NCBI RefSeq assembly: GCF_000002425.4
Contig: NC_037271.1
Coordinates: 11,788,786-11,852,785, forward strand
Source: Physcomitrium patens
Taxonomy: Eukaryota; Streptophyta; Bryopsida; Funariales; Funariaceae
Reading direction: 5' to 3'
DNA: 64,000 bases
This document shows positions 54,816 to 64,000 of the stretch, in pieces (the first letter of the stretch is position 1; each line of letters begins with the position of its first letter). The notes under the pieces are model-generated. The model searched no databases and had not been told where the DNA came from. It worked only from the letters and a program-made list of their open reading frames with translations. The translations under genes and the position numbers were made by a program.

Positions 54816-55190
54816 TTTATAGAAAGCAACAAAAGATTGGAGACTAGAATTGAAGAGAATAATTTTTTTATTATACTTTTTATATACTGTTTGATGAATT
54901 TGGAGTTTGGATGAAGAAGTTATAGAGGATTAAAGTCATTGCATCCAAATCAAAGGCAATAAGTGAGCGGTTTTGTTTATAGTAATAGTTGGAGCTATAA
55001 CTTGAGTTTTTGAATGAATTTTTGGCTCAAATGTTTGGAGAATGTAAAATTCTTTTTTAAAAAGCTATACATACAAACTTCGTGGCATTTGAGCTTTTAT
55101 TTTGTGAGATATAAAGAAAATTTCATGTAGGTGTATAAAGACAAGGGTTTGAAGAGATTGTTAGGATTTTCAAGATATCTCAAGATCCGC
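54816..55190 (+). mobile_element. Family D LTR (copy D3), second part
   Basis: Matches D1 5655-6015: TGATGAATTTGGAGTTTGG, GGAGCTATAACTTGAG, TTTTGTGAGATATAAAG, ending ATATCTCAAGATCCGC, where B5 is inserted. Confidence 0.75.
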
Positions 55191-56524
55191 TGTCATGTTG
55201 TGGTTTGGCTATTATATGAAAATAATGTAATTATGTATTTAATATATAATTTATTAAGTAACATGGTGAGAGCCATATTAGTAGATTTTGATTAATTATA
55301 GAATATAATTTGATTATTATCTTAAGAAGAAGTTGTTTAAATAGATTACTAAAGAATTTGTATAGCTTTAATTTTCTTTTTGATAGTGGCTTTTAAGATT
55401 GGTTTTAGTTGATAGTAACTTCTACATATTTAGAGTCACCTTTGTTAGACATTGGTGACCTTTGGAAACTTACTTTGGTTCTTTTATTTGGTGTTTAGAG
55501 CACAAATTAAATAAATCTTATAAGTAAAAGGATTGAAGAAGGATTTTGGTAGCAAAGGGAGTAATTAGGGCACCAATATAGATGAATGGAGATGAATGAT
55601 GAAAATCTCCATTCCTATTGGTCAAAAATCATGACCAATAGGCTTTGAGGAGGCTGCCCGAGACCATATTAGGGATTAGGGTTAGTTTTTTGGAGCCATT
55701 TGAGCTTTGAAGGCTAAGGTCAGTAATTTTAGGTTTTTGGCTATGGTTTTGGTGCAAGTTTTTTATGGTTTGGAGTTTATATGAAAGAGATATAGGTACT
55801 CGAAGTTAAGGTGTTGATTTGTGAATTATTGCCACTCATTTTATCATAACGCATGCGTACAGATAGAAATTGAGGATCGACAACCGCAACTATAGAGAGC
55901 ACTTTTGCGGCTACACATTTTGCATACTTCTTGTTGGATTCCAAGTTGAAATAAAGGAGTTATTAGATTTTGAAGTAAGCACATGCAATCTAAGGGTAGC
56001 AACTGACCCGATTTGCTAGTGGTTGTGTCTTGAACTATATCTTAAGCAATTTGACAAGGTTTTAGTTCAAAATTTCAAGAAATTTGTAAATTCATGTTAA
56101 TAAACTTTTTACATAAGTTTGATGAAATTTTATTATTTTATTCTTGAGATATTAAGAAAATAATGCTCATGTGCTTGATAATTAGGGTTTAGAGTATTTG
56201 CTAGGATTTCTAAGATGCTAAATGATCGAGAGTGAATATGTAGTTGATTTTTTTTTATGATAAAAGTTAAAAGTGAATTCTAACTTTTTTACAAATTTGA
56301 AACAAATTAAATGGTTAGATCTAGAGTTATGAATTTCTAAAGTTTGGGACAAGAAAACCCTTTGCGGAAAAAATATGTTTTGAAGGGATTTTATCATATT
56401 TTGAGTTTTATGCAAAATAAAAGAGTTTTGGAAGCTAAGACAAGATTCATATAAAGATTTAAGCTACACTCTCTATAGCTAGATACCTAATATATTTCCA
56501 GATAGCAAATCACACCATATGACA
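55191..56524 (+). mobile_element. Solo LTR, family B (copy B5), best-preserved
   Basis: TGTCATGTTGTGGTTTGG to CACACCATATGACA, 1334 bp. It holds a perfect 10-bp inverted repeat CCTATTGGTC (55614-55623) and GACCAATAGG (55633-55642). It is inserted in D3; the host D sequence continues at 56525 (CTACAACAAATTTACAGTTG). Confidence 0.85.
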
Positions 56525-57785
56525 CTACAACAAATTTACAGTTGAAATTTGTTATAGAAGTTGACAAGAATACATCAGTATTTCATTTAAAATTTGAGTA
56601 AGTTTGGACGGTTGGATTAAAAAATATGATGTATTGAAGTTCGGAAAAATTTCCATATGAGGATATATAAGGATTTAGAGGATTTTATCATATTTTGGGT
56701 ATTATTGATTACTTGAGGCTTATTTATTTGGTGTAATTGCTCCAAAAGGGAAATTTTATATATAAACTTAAGGCTTACCTTATTTTAAAGCTTGATTGAG
56801 CAATTACTTAGATGAAGGCAAAAAATGGAGAACTTCATTCCTATTGGTCGATGGCCATGCCCAATGGGCTTGAAGGAAGTTGCATGAGGCCTTATTAGGA
56901 ATTAGGTTTTTTTTTTGGAGTCATTTGAGCTTTAGAGGCTAGGATTATCAAGTTTAGGTTTTTGGATATGGATTAGATACAAATTTTGTATGATTTGGAA
57001 TTTTTATCAAGGAGTTATTGGCACTGAAAGTTAAGGTATCAATTTCGTACCTACTGTCACTCTTTAGAGCATAACATACGCTTAAAGAGAGAAAAAAAGG
57101 TTTAGCAACTAGGATTGGAGAGAAAAAAATTTTGATTATACTTTTCATATATCATTTGATGAATTTGGAGTTTAGATAAACAAGTTATAGAGAGTTGAAG
57201 TCAGTACATCCAAATCAAAGGCAGTAAGTAAGTGATTCTATTCATAGTAATAATTGGAGCTATATCTTGAGTTTTTAGAAGAATTTTTGGCTCAAATCTT
57301 TTAGAAAAGATAGATAATTGTGTTAAAAAACTATAAATATAAAATTTTTGGCATTTAGATATTTAGTTTGTGAGATAAGAAGAAAATTGCACATAGGTGT
57401 ATAAAAACTAGGGTTTGAAGCTACTGTTAGGATTTTGGTGATATCTTAAGATTTGTGAAGAATTTGTAATTGAAATTTGTTGTGGGAGTTGATAAGAATA
57501 CATCAATACTTCATTTAAAATTTGAATAAGTTTGGATAGTCGAATTAGGAGATATGAGGTATTGAAGTTTGAAAAAATTTCTACATAAGAGTAAACAAGG
57601 TTTTAGAAGATTTTATCATATTTTGGGTGTTGGTTACTTGAGCCTTATGTATTTGGTGTAATTGCTTTAATAAGGAAAATTTTATATATAAACTTAGGGC
57701 TTTTCTTATTTTAAAGATTGATTGAGCAATTAGTAACAACTAGGAGTCTAGTGCTTTCTTGAGGCAAACTCTTTCTTCTTTGACA
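56525..57785 (+). mobile_element. Family D LTR (D3 third part, then a second truncated D unit)
   Basis: 56525-56808 matches the D1 3' part (AATTTACAGTTGAAATTTG, GGTGTAATTGCTCCAAAAGG, TTGATTGAGCAATTA). Near 56809 it jumps back to an internal D position (GATGAAGGCAAAAAATGGAG) and runs to the end CTTTCTTCTTTGACA at 57785. So two D units are joined in tandem with a deletion, as expected from unequal recombination. Confidence 0.7.
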
Positions 57786-58866
57786 TTGATAATAAAATCA
57801 TGATTCAATTGACTTTGTGGGAGGTTAATCAAGTCTAGACAAAAAATAGGTTTGGTTGAAGTAGAAATCATTCAAATAAAAAAAATAGGAATTTTTCTAA
57901 TTTTTAAAATTCTGTGTATAATTAAGAATGTGGATCCATTTCTCAATGAATTGACCAAATCAGCAAAGATATTTTCAATATCCACCAATTCAAAAAACCA
58001 ATTTCAGATTCTACAGTACCAACTAGATAGCCGAGATCATTTATCCATCTAACTTGAAACAGGCCCAACCAATATATACTAATAGAAACATCCAATATTC
58101 TTGATGGAGTTGGAAGAAGACCACTTTGATATTATCATTGCAAGTAGATAAGACATTATGCTAGTGAATGTCCCAATCCAAGAGCCAATAATAAATATGC
58201 TCCAATATGTAGAATGATAAGGAGTCGAGATATACATATCAATAGTACAATGTTCCATTTAATTTTAATAATTGAGACAAGGAAATCCAATTATATAGTA
58301 AGATAAAGGATAATAATAGAGGTCTATAAGATTCTTCTGTAAATCGAATAGAATGCATTCATTCAGTATTTATCAGAGGCCAACAAAAAAGAGAAAGATT
58401 CAATTCAACAATTGGATGCACTAGTTGCAAAGGAGCACTTCAATCCAATTATGGAAATTCTAGATCCAATACCTGTATTAGAAACATTATCAACAATGGT
58501 ACCTGGTCTATCTGCACAACTCAATGATATTTCTAGTATCGAGGTATTCGTTCAATCTAAATCCATACTATTATCTGAGAAGTTCTAAGAGTAGTCTTAT
58601 ATATTAAAGGATCTTCTTATGGACGAACATTTCAAAAAACTCATTCAGCTATTTTACATCCAAATTTTGTAAAGAAATATATATTATCTTAAGAAATTAA
58701 ATTAAAACCCATGAAAAAGAAGAAGGCCTTAGGAATCACTACCAATATGGAACCGTATAATATTTTAAAAGATTTGAATGCAATTCAATCTTCTATTACA
58801 ATGAAGCAACTTTTGGCGGTAGCCTCAAAATGTTGTTATACATTGAATTCCTCATTAATAAGACAT
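57786..58866 (+). pseudogene. A2 gag C-terminal part with zinc-knuckle remnants
   Basis: Collinear with A1 39250-41540. At 58128-58175 a CX2C...GHYASEC-type knuckle is visible with its first Cys and last residues altered. 58711-58956 encodes MKKKKALGITTNMEPYNILK before D4 cuts in. Confidence 0.65.
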
Positions 58867-59740
58867 TGTCGGAGTAGAGAGGTTTTGCCTCAAGAAAGCG
58901 CTGGGCTTCTGGCTGTCACTAATTGCTCAATCAAGCTTAAAATAAGGAAACCCTAATTTTATATATATAAGTTCTCCTTTTGGGACAATTACACCAAATA
59001 CTTAAGTCTTAAATAACCAACAACACCCAAAATATGGTAGAAGTACTCTAAAACCTTGTATATCCTTGTGTGGAAATTCTCCCGAATCTCAACACCTATA
59101 AACTCCAAATGCAAAATTTCCTTCGCAAAAGATGTATGTCTTAAAGTTGCCCTTCCAGCCGCACCTTCCGATCTCCAAAAGCTTCCGTAAGACTCCTCTT
59201 AAACTGAAAAGAGTAACAGTAGGTCTCAAATTGACACCTTAACTTCAAACGGCTATAACTTATTCACCCTAACTCCAAACCCTATAAAATTTGCACAAAA
59301 ATTGTAGCCAAAACCCTAAACTTTACAATCTTTGCCTCTAATTTCCTAAAGGCCTCTTTGAAGTCGCCGAAACCCTTCTCAAGGTCGCGGGCAGCCTCCT
59401 AAAAGCCCATTGGGCATGGATTTCGACCAATGGAGATGAAGATTCTTATTTCTACCTTCATCCAACCATGCCTTGGTTTCATCCCTCTCAATTAACCTCC
59501 TATTAGTTTAAATCTTCATCTTTAGGCCCCTATCTCCTCTCAAGGCTTCATACTTAACATTAAGGTTCTATAACTTTTATATACTATAATCAAACTAAAT
59601 AAGAAAAACAAAATAAAGTTTATTTTTTTAACAACTCTTTTTAATTTAAACTATTAATCACTTTAACACACATTTAGATTTATTAACATGTAATATGTTT
59701 TAACTAATTTTTACATACTGTAAGCATTTACAGTACGACA
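58867..59740 (-). mobile_element. Solo LTR, family D (copy D4), internally deleted, duplication ACAT
   Basis: TGTCGGAGTAGAGAGG to TTTACAGTACGACA on the plus strand. ACAT at 58863-58866 and 59741-59744. At 874 bp it lacks about 400 bp relative to D2 near its middle. Confidence 0.8.
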
Positions 59741-60661
59741 ACATAGGTCTCGTAATAGAGAAATTTGTGAATTTAGTTTAAATCTTGATCTGGGAGCATC
59801 AACTATTGATGTATTTGTCGATGGTATTCTTATTTCTAGAGTTCAAGTGGATGGTGGCTCTAGTAGGAATCTAATGAATGCTAATACAATAGAGGACTTG
59901 GACTTACAACAATTATTACCCATGACATTGATATTAAGAATGGCAGATCATAGTCAGGTGGTACCAATGGATATCTTATACAGTATTAATAGTGTAATTA
60001 CTGGAATCATATACAAGATTGATTATATTATTTTTTTATTACAAAGTTCCACATTATCCTATCTAATCTTATTGGGTCGGCCATGGCTATATCAAGCCAA
60101 AGCTAGGAATGATTGAGGGTATGGAATGTTGACTATTAAAAAAAGGAAAGACAAGATTGTGTTACAAATGTACCTAGTTCAATATCATGGAGTATCTCAA
60201 ATTCATGGTTCAGAGGCAGCATCTAATAATGAGGGTTAATTTGATGCAAAATATGATGAAGTTACCAATGCAATGTAAGTTGATAATGATCGACTTTACA
60301 TGCAAAAGTAAAACGTATTATATCAATATAGAAGTTCCAAAGAATAATTAGTATATTTGGAGGATACAACAAATTCTGATCATGCTATTGCCGATTAGAT
60401 GAATAATTTTGTAATTAATGAAGTTAGTGCATTGGAACCAGAATTAAGTAGTTTCAATTTGTTGGATTATATGAAAGATCATAAGCTGGAGAAAAGAATC
60501 AAATTGAATGTTGTTAAAGAATTTGTGTGCCAATTCTTTAACTTAGGTACCAATGATACATCAAAGGTTATCAAAGTATATAATGGGATTATGAATATCA
60601 AGTTAAAAAATTAGAAGTGATTCTTCCTTAATCATAAATCTTCTTTTGTATTATCATATAT
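59741..60661 (+). pseudogene. A2 protease and linker to RT
   Basis: 59847-60116: MDGGSSRNLMNANTIEDLDL, LPMTLILRMADHSQ, IYKIDYIIFLLQ, SYLILLGRPWLYQAKAR. It shares the DGGS active site with A1. 60399-60614 is the linker (INEVSALEPELSSFNLLDYM). Cut at 60661 by E2. Confidence 0.75.
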
Positions 60662-62450
60662 TGTCATAATATGTGAGGTCTTGCTTGAAAATGCTCCAAG
60701 CACCTGGCTATATAAGGTAGAATGGAAATTACAATAACAAAATCCTAATTCTAATAGAACACTAATAATGCTAAAGAAGCTTTAATCAAATTCAAAGAAA
60801 CCTCAAAGGAATTCCAAAGAAACAATAAGAAATCTTTATGAAATATTAGAATGATTACAAGCATATCTCAAATACATCTCAATTCAATTTTAATTTAATC
60901 TTAGTTGAAATCTTATTGGATTTCATTCAAACTTTAGGTCAAAAACTAATTAAATCTTAAATCTTAAAAAAACTCAAATAAAATCCTAAATCCTAAATCA
61001 AATCATGATCAAATCTTAACTAAACTCTAAATCCTAAATCAAATCTTAAACCCTAAATCAAATCCTAATCAAATCTTAAATCCTAAATCAAATCCTAAAT
61101 CAAATCCTAATCTTAAATCAAATCCTAACCAAATCCTAACCAATTCTAAACCAAATCCTAAATCCTAACCAAATCCTAAGCCTTAATTAAATCCTAACCA
61201 AATCTTAATCCTAATCTTAAATCCTAAATCAAACCCTAATCAAATCCTAACCCTAAATCAAATCCTAATCAAATCTTAATCCTAAATCAAATCCTAGCAA
61301 ATCTTAAATCCTAAACCAAATTCTAATCCTAAGCTTAATCCTAAATCCTAAATCAAATCCTAATCAAATCCTAATTCTAAATCAAATTCTAACCAAATCC
61401 TAACCCTAAATCAAATCCTAACCAAAGCTTAGTAATTTCTACAACAGCATTAAACCTCAATAATTAATGAATGAACCATTGATCTTAACTCAAATTTTGA
61501 AAACTTCTTAAAAACTAAATCGAAAACAAGCACAAAAAATTTGAAAAGGATCGGAATTACAAAATAGACGATAACCTCAAAAACGTACTCGGGTATTAGC
61601 CGGCCTCCTTCTCCAACCTTGAGGCCAATCTCTTAGAGCCAATATCTCTTTTTTTTACCATTCAATTGATCTCAAAATACTCATACACATAGAAAAAAAA
61701 AGTCTAATATCCTCTCACATAAATTTCACTGCAATCCAACTAGTAAATTGCAAGAAATCTTAAAAATCCTTACTAGACCTAAAATTCTACTTTCTGAGAA
61801 CTTGACTCACTTAAACCTCAATAATTTCCAATTCAACCATTAGATCGAGCTAATTTTTTCAACACATATTAAGCACAACTATGACCATTAACCTACAAAA
61901 TTTCATCCATAGATCTGTTACAAAACTCTTAAAATCTTTAGAAAAATCAACCCTATTTTATTTTACAAAATCCAAGTCATCAAAAAACTCTTATAAAGTC
62001 ATAACAACTCCAAATTGCCCAAAAATAATGCTCGTAAAAACCTTATTCAGTTTTCTATCAAATCCCTTTCTTCAATCTGCCAAAGAGTCTTTGAGTTGTC
62101 ATCGAGACTCGGTTTTGTGCCTCTGGATCTGATTTCAACCAAGGTTGATAATAGGCTCTCCTTGGGTATCAAGATCTAGTTTTTCTAGATTATTTTTGCT
62201 AGAATTTACTCTTAACTTCCTTCTAAATATGTCTATATCATTTATTTTTCCAATCTACCTTATTTTGCCTTATTTTTGGCCCTAAAAAGTAAGTAGAAGC
62301 TATTTTTCTAAAAGGGCAGCGTCACTACTAAAAGTTTTACTACCTTCCTATCTTTTATCCATATTTTTCTACTTTATCTTTTAACTTGGCTCTTCTATAA
62401 TAAGATCCATATTATTATCTTTCACCATATATTTATGTTACAACACAACA
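60662..62450 (-). mobile_element. Solo LTR, family E (copy E2), reversed
   Basis: TGTCATAATATGTGAGGTC at the left and GTTACAACACAACA at the right are the reverse of the E1 ends. It includes GAGTATTAGCCGGCCTCCTTC-like text near 61590-61610 and the CCTAAATC array. A2 RT resumes at 62451 (GTGGATTTGAAAGGCATTCC). About 1.79 kb. Confidence 0.75.
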
Positions 62451-64000
62451 ACGTGGATTTGAAAGGCATTCCTCCTAAAGTTTGTAAGCATCAAATTATT
62501 TTGGAGGAGAATACTATATTAATTTGTCAAAGACAATATTGATTCAATCCAAAATATTTCCTTATGGTAAAAGAAGAATTAGACAAGCTTCTTGATGTGG
62601 ATTTTATTTATCTAGTTTCCTATAATGAATGGATTTTATCAATTGTAATGGTAGCAAAGAAGAATGAAAAAATTTGAATTTATAATAATTTTTATAAATT
62701 AAATATAGCTACTAAGAAGGATTATTTTTCTTTACCTCAAGAGATAGATAGTATCATGGATGTGGTAGCCAAGCATGAATGTTATTCTTTTTTGGATGGA
62801 TTTTTGGATTACAGTGAAGTTAAAATTGCAGAAGAAAACTAGTTAAAAACTACTTTCACTATGAACTAGGAGACCTTTGCTTATAAAATTATGCCATTTG
62901 GATTATATAATATCTTAGCCATATTTCAGAGGATAATAAAAAAAGTTTTTCAAGATCATTTATGACATTCAATGGAAATATTTTTAGATGATTTTTATAC
63001 ATTTAGTATAAATGCCAATCATTTGGAATATCTTGATAAGTATTTGGATTGCTGTGGCTATTATAAAATCTCTTTGAACTCAAAGAAATACCAATTTGGA
63101 GTACCATCTGGTAAATTATTGAGATACATTATTTCAATAGCTAGTATTGCTATTGACCCGGATAAAGTTACTTGTAGATTGACTTTATTAAAGCTAAAAA
63201 CAGTGTTGGATATTCATAGTTTCATCAACCATGTCAGTTATTATCACTAATTTATTCATTCATTTGCGGTCATATGTTAGTCTTTAATTAATCTCTTAAA
63301 AAACTCCATATTAGATGAGTCTAATCCAATTTGGACTGAGAAATGTACAATTGCGTTTAAAAAATTGAAACAAAAATTGGTGTGTGCACCAGTATTAATT
63401 GGACCTTGTTTGATAATACTATTTCATATTTATATTGATGCATCCAATGTTGCTATTGGATCCATATTAAGTCAAAAAGATAAAAAGAATTTTGATCATC
63501 GAATATATTATTCTACTCAATAATTGGTTGCAGTTGAATAAAATTATATTAATACTTAATGAAAAGCTTTTAGAATGATTTATTCTATTTAAAATTTTTT
63601 GCATTATTTTCTTAGTTATGCATTCATGTTTCATATCGATCATGATGCTCTTAAGTATATGGTTAATAAACCTCAATTGAGTGGATGCATTGCTTGATGG
63701 GTGTTACTACTTCAAGAATTTAACTTTGCTATCAATGTCAGATCTGAAAAGAAACATGCCAATGCGGACCACATGTCCCATTTCTCCAATATATTGGATA
63801 ATAAGCCTATCAATGATGCCCTACTTGATGTGGAATTATTTGCCGTCAATATGATTATATCCAAATATAGTGAATTGATTTAATATCTGACATTTCAAAT
63901 ATTTCTACCTACTTATAGTGAGAAACTTAAGAAATCCTTGATTTTAAAAAATGTGCCATATATGATGATTGGTGATGCCTTATATAAGCAAGGGCGGGAT
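62451..64000 (+). pseudogene. A2 reverse transcriptase and RNase H, incomplete at window end
   Basis: RT pieces: HQIILEENT (62490), LMVKEELDKLLDVDFIYLV (62560), MVAKKNEK, then 62972-63250 with MEIFLDDFYTF, KKYQFGVPSGKLLRYI, SFINHVSYYH. RNase H near 63420-63530 (YIDASNVAIGSILSQK) and 63650-63730. 63701-63883 is the linker before integrase (LLLQEFNFAINVRSEKKHAN). Stops throughout. Ends at the window edge. Confidence 0.75.

Larger units (their letters stand above)
48398..64000 (+). mobile_element. Athila-like element A2, 5' part, heavily nested; runs off the window
   Basis: 5' LTR 48398-49258, primer site, gag (49280-49721, 51345-52605, 57786-58866), protease (59741-60661), RT and RNase H (62451-64000). 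The body is cut by B4 (49722-51344), a composite D/E/B/D block (52606-57785), D4 (58867-59740) and E2 (60662-62450). Removing these restores collinearity with A1 37438-43900. Integrase and the 3' LTR lie beyond the window. Confidence 0.8.

Noticed and set aside
1..64000. tRNA, rRNA or organellar genes
   Set aside because: I looked for cloverleaf-like and conserved rRNA words and saw none that I could support.

Overview
This window looks like nuclear DNA of a land plant: an AT-rich, retrotransposon-dense intergenic tract around one small gene island. The basis is a plant-type chromovirus (integrase with a C-terminal chromodomain), Athila/Tat-like Ty3/gypsy elements with a tRNA-Asp-type primer site, and an intron-bearing gene with canonical GT-AG sites. 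A bryophyte or another early-diverging lineage is my guess only; nothing here fixes the species.

Layout. (1) 1-11380: an old Athila-like element on the minus strand (called A0), read 3' to 5'. It is broken by three solo LTRs: family B (2154-4216, itself hit by an A-type solo LTR at 3393-4123), family D (5099-6354) and a truncated B (7820-8823). (2) 11381-14680: minus-strand remnant of a chromovirus (C1), broken by another B solo LTR. It abuts the plus-strand 3' end and LTR of a further chromovirus (C3, 14681-14921 and 21279-21673). (3) 14922-21273: an intact chromovirus on the minus strand. It has 540-bp LTRs that look identical, the target duplication TATAG, gag, a -1-frame pol, and an extra 140-codon ORF after pol. 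(4) 21674-27058: host DNA with a split gene (22881-25407) of unrecognised function. (5) 27059-36582: a degenerate gag/protease element (F) that appears to have been split by an E solo LTR and by a complete but decayed chromovirus (C2) that still carries a relict of the extra ORF. (6) 36661-47995: an almost complete but mutated Athila-like element (A1), with LTRs of about 775 bp and target duplication ATTAA, sitting inside a chromovirus LTR (C4). It has a long coiled-coil ORF after pol. (7) 48398-64000: another Athila-like element (A2), running off the window and broken by four blocks of solo LTRs (B; a D/E/B composite; D; E).

Only the chromovirus at 14922-21273 looks capable of making proteins. 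All other elements carry many stops, and by eye most changes are C-to-T and G-to-A, as expected from deamination of methylated cytosines. The most unusual points are the chromovirus third ORF conserved in a diverged relative, its gag/pol -1 overlap, and the modular post-pol ORF of the Athila-like family. Other points worth checking are the consistent 4-bp target duplications of family D and the paired inverted CCAAT motifs shared by the B LTR copies.
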